Source: Vulcanimicrobiota bacterium
GTDB taxonomy: Bacteria > Vulcanimicrobiota > Vulcanimicrobiia > Vulcanimicrobiales > Vulcanimicrobiaceae
DNA: 7,825 nucleotides
Direction: 5' to 3'
Assembly (NCBI GenBank): GCA_013043945.1
Contig: JABEUW010000154.1
Span: forward strand, 1 to 7,825
In this document: one piece after another, positions 1-6,458 of the stretch
Layout of the letters: every line of letters starts with the position of its first letter
Position numbering within the stretch: position 1 is the stretch's first letter
Position numbers and translations under genes: made by a program
The notes under the pieces: model-generated
Database searches by the model: none
Told to the model about the DNA's origin: nothing
The model's input: only the letters and a program-made list of their open reading frames with translations

Positions 1-255
1 GCTCAGGTAACCTCCGCGGTCGGCACGGCGTACGGGCTTGCGATTCCCGGCTTTCCGTTTGCCGGAAAAACGGGAACCGTCGAGACCGATGGCGGGAATG
101 GCCCGAATACGACCTGGTTCGTTTGCTGGGCGCCCTTGAAACACCCGAAACTCGTTATCGCCGTTTACGTCGATCGCAGCGGCGGCTACGGTGCGAACGT
201 TGCCGCGCCGATCGCGCGGAAAATTATGATCCGGTACTTCCGCCTGAAGGTATAG
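1..255 (+). CDS. Penicillin-binding protein, transpeptidase domain C-terminus (5' end outside window)
   Basis: Reading frame 1 is open from the window edge to a TAG at 253-255 and gives the last 84 residues of a peptidoglycan DD-transpeptidase. The third active-site motif, KTGT, is at residues 23-26 (bases 67-78), preceded by a hydrophobic AGLPF-like turn (PGFPFAG). It is followed by the usual strand pair TTWFVCWAPL and LVIAVYVD, and by a closing helix with AAPIARKIM, the typical end of class B proteins of the PBP2/FtsI type. The SxxK and SxN motifs would lie upstream. In the family this domain cross-links peptide stems in the periplasm. The helix AAPIAR and the lack of a C-terminal extension fit a PBP2 (MrdA)-like protein slightly better than FtsI, but the fragment is too short to decide, so no symbol is given. 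Its last 32 bp overlap the convergent gene on the other strand. Confidence 0.9.
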   Translation, partial: AQVTSAVGTAYGLAIPGFPFAGKTGTVETDGGNGPNTTWFVCWAPLKHPKLVIAVYVDRSGGYGANVAAPIARKIMIRYFRLKV

Positions 256-1426
256 CGTCGAGCTTCGCCAGCTCGGCGAGCGCGTCGTCGAGAAGTGCGT
301 CGAGCACGCGGTCGCTATGGGTCGCAATAATACGATGGAACTCCGCAACGGGGAGCTCACAAAGGAGGGAGAGGCTCTCTGCCGCGCGCGTGCGATAACG
401 CGAGAGAATATCGTATTCATCGCCGTGAAGGAGCACCGAGGTCGGCAGTAACAATGCGTTAACGACCCAAGGAAGTGCCGCGCCGATCGGTTCGTTTTCG
501 AGGCGGCCGCGTAGCTTCGCGAGTTCGTCGAGATCGACGCTCCCGGCAAGGAGGCAGATGTCTCCCGTCGCCACCGGCATCTCCGTTCCCGTCGGCGCCG
601 CGAGCAACGCATCGAGCATCGAACGCAATGCAATTCGCCCGGCGCCGTCCTCGATATCTTTCGTCGAAACGACGGGGCGCGGCCGATTCAACGTCATCGC
701 GAGTCGCGCGATCGGCGCATTCATCGCCTCGCGCGCATCGCGCAGCGCAGCATCGAGCGCCGGCGCCGCATCCATCGCTCGCTCCGGCAGCAGGCGCTTG
801 AGGGCGATAAGATGGCGCAACATGCCGCCGCTATCCGCCCGTTCGATCGTGCGCAGTTCGTCGCTCAATCGAAGGTGTGCGAGGTCGAGAATTAGTACCG
901 AACGCGCGCCGGGCGGCCGCACCTCGCCGTCCTCACCTTCTCGTATCGCCTCCTCGGGTTCGAGCTGCGATTCCACCGGTTCGGTAGCGGCAAAACCGGG
1001 AAAGAGTGCGCACAGCGTTCGCGCCATCGATGCTCTCCGTTTGTGGTCGCATTCACCGAGATATCGTTCGACCAGTCCGCTCTCGCCGCGCACGATCAAT
1101 GCGTGGGCGGCCGCAGTTGCAACCACCTCGCTCGGATCGGTCAATGCGTAGGCGAGTAATGCGGCGCTTCGCTCGTCGTGCCGCCCTTCAATCGAGAAGA
1201 GGATATCGCAGCGCGCGGCTTCAGGAAGCATCGCAAACTCCGCCGCCTCACGTTTCCCCCACGTCGGCTCGTCGACCGTTGGCGATAGCGGCGGCGCCTC
1301 GGGCGGCATCGTCGTCGCTACGGGCGGGGGCTCCGCAACGTTTTCGGAACGCGGCAAAAAGCGTGCGGCGAGAATAACGATCGCGCCGATCACGAAGAGC
1401 GCCAGGATCGCAAGCCCAACATTCAT
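224..1426 (-). CDS. Membrane-anchored HEAT-like protein sharing its C-terminal domain with the upstream gene product
   Basis: A 400-residue protein of no recognised function. Residues 3-22 form one strongly hydrophobic helix, followed at once by Arg residues (RFLPR, 22-26). By the positive-inside rule this suggests a short outside N-terminus and a cytoplasmic bulk. A Pro-rich linker follows (about 33-55). Residues 57-145 read as paired amphipathic helices with HEAT-like spacing (for example TDPSEVVATAAAHAL at 96-110). An acidic linker (about 150-170) leads to a helical domain at about 176-393 that is homologous to the C-terminus of the 1065-residue protein. The ATG lies in an ATGA overlap with that gene's stop (1423-1426), and no Shine-Dalgarno sequence precedes it, so translation probably depends on coupling. 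The TAA stop lies inside the convergent penicillin-binding protein gene. The reading frame is secure; the function is unknown. Confidence 0.85.
   Translation of the reverse strand: MNVGLAILALFVIGAIVILAARFLPRSENVAEPPPVATTMPPEAPPLSPTVDEPTWGKREAAEFAMLPEAARCDILFSIEGRHDERSAALLAYALTDPSEVVATAAAHALIVRGESGLVERYLGECDHKRRASMARTLCALFPGFAATEPVESQLEPEEAIREGEDGEVRPPGARSVLILDLAHLRLSDELRTIERADSGGMLRHLIALKRLLPERAMDAAPALDAALRDAREAMNAPIARLAMTLNRPRPVVSTKDIEDGAGRIALRSMLDALLAAPTGTEMPVATGDICLLAGSVDLDELAKLRGRLENEPIGAALPWVVNALLLPTSVLLHGDEYDILSRYRTRAAESLSLLCELPVAEFHRIIATHSDRVLDALLDDALAELAKLDAIPSGGSTGS
248..901 (-). other. Shared helical domain, copy 2 (residues ~176-393 of the 400-residue protein)
   Basis: This segment aligns by eye with residues ~863-1063 of the upstream gene product. 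Matching anchors in order are VLIL (177-180), IER (194-196), HLIALKRLLPE (205-215), ALPW (317-320), YR (344-345), EF (362-363) and LDA (375-377). The YR-to-EF and EF-to-LDA distances (18 and 13) are identical in the two proteins. Relative to the other copy there are about 4 fewer residues between IER and HL, and about 7 more between ALPW and YR. The content is mostly helical with many Leu, Ala and Arg. I do not recognise it as a named domain. Confidence 0.75.
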
Positions 1427-4400
1427 CGTACTTGTAGGATCGCGAGGCTCTCGCGAACGCCGGCGAGTGCGGCATCGAGGCCGTCATCGGTGCCGCGCGT
1501 TAAGCGGTCGAGAAACTCCGATGGGTCGCACGCGAGGAGCGAGCCGAGTGCCGCGCAGAGCGCCGAGCGATAGCGTGCGACGGGCACGCGTTCGTCGGGT
1601 AGGAGATGCGCGAGCGCGAACCACGGCAACGCGCTGGCGAGCGGCGCCTCGGGGAGACGCTCCAGCAGCGCACGCATCTCATCGCCGTCGAAATGCCCGG
1701 TCAGCGACGCGACCTGTCCCGAGGGAAGCGTCGGCGCTCCGCGAGCGAGAGCGGCATCGGCGAGCGCGTTTTCGATCGATGCTCGTAGAGCGGGGGTTTC
1801 GAGCTCGCGTTCGACCATCGCGTAGTGTGCGATACGCAGTTTTATAAAGAGTCGATCGAGCGATTCGCGCAAAGCGTCGCGAAGCAGGTCGAGCGATGGC
1901 AGCTGCGCCGAACCAACGGCATCGGGGAGCAAGGCACGCAGCGCGAAGAGGTGACCGACGATTTTTCCCGGGCGAAATTCGCCGAGTTGCCGCTCGATTT
2001 GCGCGAGGCGTTCGGGGCCGAGTACGACGAGCGTACCGACCCGCGAACGCGAAACCATACTGCCGTTGAGTACCGCCGGCATGATTGCCGACGGCGTGAG
2101 CGTCTCCGCAGGCGGCCGCTCCGCGCGCTGTACCTCAACGTAGGGCGCCTGCTCCACGGTGCGCTGCTCGCCGAGTACGCTACCAACGATGCCGTCGAGG
2201 CCGAAGGGGAGCCCCGCAATCGAGCCCGCGAGCAGCGGCGTCGCGCGCACTTGTAGCTCGCCGGAGAGGATCTCGTCACTGCGCTCGCCGTCGTAGGAGA
2301 CGCGGGCCTTCCGTACGATACGCTCGCCGAGCTGCAACTGATTGTGCGCGACGTCGCGCCAGCGAATGACGGCTTCGACACCTGGTTCTACTGCAGTAAA
2401 CACGATACCACGCCCTGCGGCAAAGGGCGGTAGCGTGCCGACATCGCGAACCGAGACGCCGTTCACGGTCGTGGAGTTCGGTACGTAGATTACTGTTTGC
2501 GGCTGCTCGATCGCAATTTCGACTCGGCGCGCCGTGCCGTCGCCGCTATTTCGTAAGCGCAACGTCCAATCGATGCTCTCGCCGGCTTCGATACTCTCGT
2601 TGGGTTCGCTGCGTAACGTTCCCGCCGCAAATTCCGGTTGCGCGGTCGTCGCGATGGTCAGCCGTTCGAGTTGCACCGGAACCATAGCGTCGGCGGTCAC
2701 GACGGCATCGAGCGTCAGTGGAAATTCGCGAGCGAGGCTGCGAAGCAATCGTATGCCGACTCGTACCTCCGCGCTCGCTCCCGCGGCGATCTCACCGACG
2801 AGCACGGCGGAGTTTGCGCGGGTCGCCCCCTCGACGCTCTCGATCCGTGCCTCCGGCGCCAGAAAGAGGCGAACGCCGACATTCTGCGCCGAATCGCTAC
2901 CGACGTTTTCGAGGTGGAGCGTCACCTCGGTGACGCGATTCGGACGGAGTGCTTCACCATCAGGTCGCTCGAGGCGCGAGCGCTCGGGAGAGAAGAGTGG
3001 ATGCGAATCGACCGTCCAGCGAAGATCTCCGAGCGAACGCTCCTCGCTCTCTTGTGAAGTGAGGGTGACGCGCAACGAAGCCTCAGTGCGATCGCGCAGC
3101 GGGCTTTGCAAGCGCGCGCGCAGATGGAGCATTCGCGGATGAAAGGGTTCGAGCGCGCCGATTTCAAGACGGCGGTCGACGAGCGCGCGTGGCGTTTCGT
3201 TCTCGAAAACTTCGAGGCTCTCGAACTCGGGATCGTACGCGAAGAGCAGCGCGGCATCGTGTGCGGTCGCCGATCCGGTGTTCGCAATCGAAATCTCGCC
3301 TTCGACGCTCTCGCCGGGGCGCACCAGCCCCGTACCGATTCGCGCGATCCGATTCCGACGCGGTACGAAATGCGGACGTGAAACGATGGTGAGCCGCCGT
3401 TCGAAATACCGCTCGCCGAGCGCAGCGGAGGGCTCCCATGAAACGCGCGCGCCGACGGAGAGCTCCTTACCGGGCGATTGCGGTGAGGCAAGCACGAACT
3501 CCACCGCGAACTCCGTCGATTCGCCGGCATCGAGCGTACCGATCTCGAAGCGCAGGTTTTCGCGCTTGCGTTCGCGCAGCGGCGCGCCGTCGAGATGAGC
3601 GCTCGCGCGAACGACCTTGAGCGCGGGATCGACCGTTAGGGTGAGGTCGACGCGCTCGGCGCGCGCGTTCCCATCGTTTTGGAGCGAGATCGATACCCGC
3701 AAGCGTTGGCCGGGGAGAATCTCCCCCGTCGACGGTTCGACGCGCAGCGCGTTCCGTTCGCCGGAGAACTCCGGTGCGGCGGTAACGGTGAGCGAGCTCT
3801 CGGGAAGATCGAAAGCGAGGCTCTCCTGCGACGCAATTTGCGCCTTGAGCAGAATCGTCGTCGCATCGGGGAGCGGCGCGTCGATCCGCACGCGATACTG
3901 CAGCGTCGCGGTCGCACCCGAAGCGAGCGTTCGTGCGACGACCGGGGCGTAGAGACGGTCGAAGGCGATCCCGAGCTCCCCTTCGAGCTCGCGCCCATTG
4001 ATGCGGACCGAACCCGGCACGTACTGCGTTTTCTCGGGAATCGGCGCGAGAACGACGACATCGTGCGCGCTCGATTCGCCCGCATTGTGGACGCGCACGG
4101 TCACGAGCGCCTCGCCGCCGGGGAGGGCGTCGCCGCGCGATTCGAGGATCGCGCCGCTACCCGGATTGCGAAGATTGGGTTTACTGCGCGCGATGAGGCG
4201 CACCACGTTCGAACCGACGGGCTCGAGTTCGAAGCTGGCGACCGCCGCCTGGATCTCCACGGTGCTTCCGTTCTCGATCGCCCCCGCGACGCTATAGCAG
4301 AGCTCGATGCGTCGGCGCTGCCCGGGCGCAACGTCGCCGATCGCCGCTCCCGCCGGAGCGAGCAACGGCGTGTTGCTCTGCTCGTCGTCGAGAAGCGCCC

Positions 4401-4620
4401 CATCGAGCGTCCCCGAGCCCACGAGATAGACGAGCCCTTCGGGGAGGTTCAGGCGCACGCGCACCCCGGTCGCCGGGGCGCCGCCGTGGTTGGTAAAAGT
4501 GAAGGCCGCGCGCACCGTCATCCCAGGTTCCAACTCACGTTCGGGCGAAACGTCGAGCGTTCGAAGCCCCTCGGGTAACGTCGGCGATCCCGGAGCGAAG
4601 ATTTCCGCAAGGGTGCGCAT
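1423..4620 (-). CDS. Large six-unit DUF11/CARDB-like repeat protein with helical C-terminal domain
   Basis: A 1065-residue protein. Residues ~21-795 hold six beta-sandwich units of about 120-135 residues. Each has a strand ending in N-x-G (N44, N179, N315, N447, N572, N691) followed by A/T-x-x-V, and units 2 and 6 carry the DUF11-type YVP-x-S...NG stretch (200-209, 712-721). A Gly-rich hydrophobic stretch (795-817) and a polar linker lead to a helical domain at ~863-1063 shared with the next gene. DUF11 and CARDB modules are usually adhesive or scaffolding parts of exported proteins, but the N-terminus here (MRTLAEIFAPGS) is not a signal peptide and no sorting signal is visible. The ATG at 4620 is the first possible start: no ATG, GTG or TTG occurs upstream before the in-frame stop at 4693-4695. 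No good Shine-Dalgarno precedes it. Its stop overlaps the next start as ATGA. Function unknown. Confidence 0.9.
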   Translation of the reverse strand: MRTLAEIFAPGSPTLPEGLRTLDVSPERELEPGMTVRAAFTFTNHGGAPATGVRVRLNLPEGLVYLVGSGTLDGALLDDEQSNTPLLAPAGAAIGDVAPGQRRRIELCYSVAGAIENGSTVEIQAAVASFELEPVGSNVVRLIARSKPNLRNPGSGAILESRGDALPGGEALVTVRVHNAGESSAHDVVVLAPIPEKTQYVPGSVRINGRELEGELGIAFDRLYAPVVARTLASGATATLQYRVRIDAPLPDATTILLKAQIASQESLAFDLPESSLTVTAAPEFSGERNALRVEPSTGEILPGQRLRVSISLQNDGNARAERVDLTLTVDPALKVVRASAHLDGAPLRERKRENLRFEIGTLDAGESTEFAVEFVLASPQSPGKELSVGARVSWEPSAALGERYFERRLTIVSRPHFVPRRNRIARIGTGLVRPGESVEGEISIANTGSATAHDAALLFAYDPEFESLEVFENETPRALVDRRLEIGALEPFHPRMLHLRARLQSPLRDRTEASLRVTLTSQESEERSLGDLRWTVDSHPLFSPERSRLERPDGEALRPNRVTEVTLHLENVGSDSAQNVGVRLFLAPEARIESVEGATRANSAVLVGEIAAGASAEVRVGIRLLRSLAREFPLTLDAVVTADAMVPVQLERLTIATTAQPEFAAGTLRSEPNESIEAGESIDWTLRLRNSGDGTARRVEIAIEQPQTVIYVPNSTTVNGVSVRDVGTLPPFAAGRGIVFTAVEPGVEAVIRWRDVAHNQLQLGERIVRKARVSYDGERSDEILSGELQVRATPLLAGSIAGLPFGLDGIVGSVLGEQRTVEQAPYVEVQRAERPPAETLTPSAIMPAVLNGSMVSRSRVGTLVVLGPERLAQIERQLGEFRPGKIVGHLFALRALLPDAVGSAQLPSLDLLRDALRESLDRLFIKLRIAHYAMVERELETPALRASIENALADAALARGAPTLPSGQVASLTGHFDGDEMRALLERLPEAPLASALPWFALAHLLPDERVPVARYRSALCAALGSLLACDPSEFLDRLTRGTDDGLDAALAGVRESLAILQVR
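1432..2034 (-). other. Shared helical domain, copy 1 (residues ~863-1063 of the 1065-residue protein)
   Basis: This is the partner copy of the domain at the end of the following gene. Anchors are TLVVL (863-867), IER (875-877), HLFALRALLPD (890-900), ALPW (997-1000), YR (1017-1018), EF (1035-1036) and LDA (1048-1050). The similarity is at protein level and clearly diverged, so this is an old duplication or a widely used domain, not a recent DNA repeat. It follows the beta-sandwich array after a linker, so it is a separable module. Confidence 0.75.
2221..4563 (-). repeat. Array of six DUF11/CARDB-like protein repeats
   Basis: Units 2 to 6 each open with a P-x-F/L signature, at P148, P283, P416, P541 and P662, and P795 closes the array. 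The intervals are 135, 133, 125, 121 and 133 residues. Unit 1 starts near residue 21. The conserved N-x-G turn recurs every 119-136 residues. Within a unit the order is a turn such as PG(E/Q), a strand with alternating hydrophobic residues, N-x-G, a second strand, a YVPGS-like segment (clear in units 2 and 6, eroded in 3 to 5), then a G-x-hydrophobic turn with a further strand pair. Units are diverged in sequence, so the array is unlikely to be recombinationally unstable at DNA level. Confidence 0.85.
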
Positions 4621-4664
4621 GACGCCGCGTAGCTTCGCCGTGCAGAAAGGATCTCCGTTTAACG
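4621..4664. promoter_or_regulatory. 44-bp divergent intergenic region
   Basis: This is the only non-coding DNA between the divergent repeat-protein operon and the aminotransferase operon. The plus strand carries AGAAAGGA at 4644-4651, a plausible Shine-Dalgarno sequence 13 bases before the aminotransferase ATG, which is a long spacing. I see no convincing -35/-10 pair for either direction. Forty-four bases cannot easily hold two back-to-back promoters plus leaders, so at least one promoter probably lies within the start of the opposite gene. No operator-like palindrome is evident. Confidence 0.4.
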
Positions 4665-5861
4665 ATGATTGCCTCGAAAGAACAGCGCACCGCTAAAGCC
4701 CTCGGCCGTCTCGGTGCCGAAAATGCATTCCAGGTCCTCGCGCGAGCGCGCGAAATCGAAGCGACCGGAAAACGCGTCGTCCACATGGAGATCGGCGAAC
4801 CCGACTTCGACACCCCCGAACATATCAAGCGCGCCGCGACCGAAGCGTTGAACGCCGGACACACGCATTACTCGCCCTCGGCGGGCGTGATGGAATTACG
4901 CGAGTGCATCGCCGATTTCGTCTCGCGCTTCCGCGGGCTCACGCCGGCATATACGCCGGCGAACGTCACCATCGGCCCCGGGCTCAAACCGATCGTGTGG
5001 AACCTGCTCTCGGCGTTGCTCGATCCCGGCGACGAATTTATGTATTTCGATCCCGCGTACCCCGCCTACGCCTCCGCGGCGAGCTATCTCGAAGCGAAGG
5101 TCGTCGCGATTCCGCTGCAAGAAGCGCGTAATTGGCGTATGGATCTCGACGAACTCGAACGGCGTGCGAGCGACAACACGAAAGTGCTGCTCATTAACTC
5201 ACCGCACAATCCAACCGGCGGCGTCCTCACCCGCGGCGATTTGGAGCGCATCGCCGAGATCGCGATTCGGCACGATATTCTCGTGATCGCCGACGAGATC
5301 TATTCGCGGAACTTCTACCTCGATTCACCGTATCTCTCGATTGCAACGCTGCCGGGAATGCGCGAGCGCACCGTTATCCTCGATGGCTTCTCAAAAGCCT
5401 ACGCGATGACGGGATGGCGCCTCGGCTACGCCGTCGGCCCCGAGAAAATCATCAACGCGACGACGCTCTTTAATAACAACACCTTTAGCTGCGTGACGAC
5501 GTTCGTGCAGATGGCGGGCATCGCCGCGCTCACCGGCCCCGAGGAGCCGGTCCACGAGATGAATGAGATGTTTCGCAGACGGCGCGACAAAATCGTCGCC
5601 GGGCTCAACGAGATTCCCGGCTTTTCGTGCAAGATGCCCGAGGGTGCGTTCTACGCTTTTGCCAACGTGCAGCAGATCACGCACGACGACCGCAAACTCG
5701 CGACCTATCTGCTCGAAAACGCAGGCGTCGCGTTAACCGGCGGGGCCGCGTTCGGCAAAGCCGGCGAAGGCTACCTCCGCTTTAGCTACGCCGCTTCACT
5801 CGAAGATATCGATTACGCGCTGGCACAGATCAAAGCGGCGCTGCCGAGTTTCAAGGCGTAG
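4665..5861 (+). CDS. Pyridoxal-phosphate-dependent aminotransferase, class I/II (aspartate aminotransferase-like)
   Basis: A 398-residue protein, normal length for fold-type I aminotransferases, which move an amino group between an amino acid and a 2-oxo acid in the cytoplasm. The cofactor set is complete: HNPTGG with Asn182, IADEIY with Asp210 and Tyr213 contacting the pyridine ring and O3', and SKAYAMTGWRLGY with Lys244 as the Schiff-base lysine. GEGYLRFSYA contains Arg372, which in the family binds the substrate carboxylate. GEPDFDTP near 44-51 and THYSPSAG near 67-74 are typical of the subgroup that includes Thermus aspartate aminotransferase. Lys108 sits near where that subgroup has a lysine important for acidic substrates, but the local motif differs (GLKPI), so aspartate specificity is not certain; methionine, aromatic or alanine activity is possible. 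It heads a plus-strand operon, with the next start 7 bp after its stop. Confidence 0.95.
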   Translation: MIASKEQRTAKALGRLGAENAFQVLARAREIEATGKRVVHMEIGEPDFDTPEHIKRAATEALNAGHTHYSPSAGVMELRECIADFVSRFRGLTPAYTPANVTIGPGLKPIVWNLLSALLDPGDEFMYFDPAYPAYASAASYLEAKVVAIPLQEARNWRMDLDELERRASDNTKVLLINSPHNPTGGVLTRGDLERIAEIAIRHDILVIADEIYSRNFYLDSPYLSIATLPGMRERTVILDGFSKAYAMTGWRLGYAVGPEKIINATTLFNNNTFSCVTTFVQMAGIAALTGPEEPVHEMNEMFRRRRDKIVAGLNEIPGFSCKMPEGAFYAFANVQQITHDDRKLATYLLENAGVALTGGAAFGKAGEGYLRFSYAASLEDIDYALAQIKAALPSFKA

Positions 5862-5868
5862 CACGCTG

Positions 5869-6165
5869 TTGTTCGACGGCGTCAATCTCCTCGCTCTCGC
5901 CCTCGCCCTTATGCTCGCGAGCATGTTGATACGGACGACTTCGTCGCAGGCGATGCTCCGGCTCGCATTGCTCTGGTGCATACTCTTCATTCTCGCGCGC
6001 GGTATTTTCGTCGTCGACCGCGCGCTACCGGGCGGATGGACGTGGAAGATCGTCGAGATTCTCCCGGCACTCGTTTTTCTGGGGCTATCGCTGCTGCGTC
6101 ACGAGCCGCAACGCTTCGGCGGATATCCCTGGGCGCGGCGCAATACTCGTGGAGAGACGCCGTGA
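5869..6165 (+). CDS. Small three-helix membrane protein A
   Basis: A 98-residue hydrophobic protein that I do not recognise. Three membrane helices are likely, at residues 5-21, 30-49 and 60-76. The C-terminal tail is Arg-rich (RHEPQRFGGYPWARRN, 77-92), which suggests a cytoplasmic C-terminus. The start is a TTG 7 bp after the aminotransferase stop with no clear Shine-Dalgarno. The first in-frame ATG (5911-5913) would cut the first helix, so TTG with translational coupling is preferred. Its stop overlaps the next gene's GTG as GTGA. It resembles that next gene product in size, topology and several residues. Position suggests co-transcription with the aminotransferase, but nothing shows a functional link. 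Confidence 0.7.
   Translation: MFDGVNLLALALALMLASMLIRTTSSQAMLRLALLWCILFILARGIFVVDRALPGGWTWKIVEILPALVFLGLSLLRHEPQRFGGYPWARRNTRGETP
6151..6156 (+). promoter_or_regulatory. Ribosome binding site deciding the GTG start at 6162
   Basis: GGAGAG lies 5 bases before the GTG at 6162-6164 and within the end of the preceding gene. It is the best-placed Shine-Dalgarno sequence in the window. It supports the short GTG-started reading of small membrane protein B over the longer in-frame version that begins at 5976. Confidence 0.65.
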
Positions 6166-6452
6166 TCTTCATCCAGGCGCTCTTCGCGTTCGCATGGATC
6201 GCCATGGCGCTGCGCACCGAACGGGGTGCGCCGTTCTTACGCGCTGCGTGGATCTTCTTTGCGTTCTCGACTGCGGCTCTCGCCCTTGCCAGGCTCTCGG
6301 CGCTTCAGGTACCCGGCACGCTCCGAACCGGTGATTTCGTCGCCACGATTCTGTTCATCGTGCTCGCGATCGTCGCGTACGTATACTCCCGCGTTCGCAA
6401 CGAGCCGCAGAAGGCCCGGCGCTGGATCTGGGATCGTTCATACTCCGAATAA
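6162..6452 (+). CDS. Small three-helix membrane protein B
   Basis: A 96-residue protein, started at GTG 6162 because of the GGAGAG just upstream and the 4-base GTGA overlap with the previous stop. The same frame stays open upstream to an ATG at 5976, but that extension is Arg-rich, lies out of frame over protein A and has no membrane character. Likely helices are residues 2-17, 28-48 and 58-76, followed by a basic tail with EPQKARRWIWDR (81-92). Compared with protein A it keeps RT after helix 1, LR-x-A at the start of helix 2, LAR at 42-44 in helix 2, and R-x-EPQ-(R/K) after helix 3. This suggests a diverged tandem duplication and perhaps a two-subunit membrane complex. No catalytic motif is visible. 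It ends 6 bp from the convergent trpS stop. Confidence 0.7.
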   Translation: MIFIQALFAFAWIAMALRTERGAPFLRAAWIFFAFSTAALALARLSALQVPGTLRTGDFVATILFIVLAIVAYVYSRVRNEPQKARRWIWDRSYSE

Positions 6453-6458
6453 GCGGCG

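Noticed and set aside
501..2119. Four GCGGCCGC octamers (near 503, 913, 1107 and 2112)
   Set aside because: Somewhat more than expected by chance, but all fall in coding sequence of GC-rich DNA at irregular spacing. No flanking conservation suggests a site.
3679..4578. Open frame of 299 codons on the plus strand, antisense to the repeat protein (with similar ones at 2534-3142 and, on the minus strand, 1842-2381)
   Set aside because: The translations are dominated by Arg, Ser and Ala with no domain pattern. They lie opposite or out of frame over a gene with clear repeat structure, as expected for shadow frames in GC-rich coding DNA.
4942..4960. Repeated CGCCGGC around ATATA
   Set aside because: It lies within the aminotransferase and is explained by the repeated codons for TPA-x-TPA. 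The unit is itself near-palindromic, and no mobile-element context is present.
5976..6161. N-terminal extension of small membrane protein B from an ATG at 5976
   Set aside because: It overlaps protein A out of frame, is Arg-rich and lacks membrane character. The GTG at 6162 has a well-spaced GGAGAG and a GTGA overlap.
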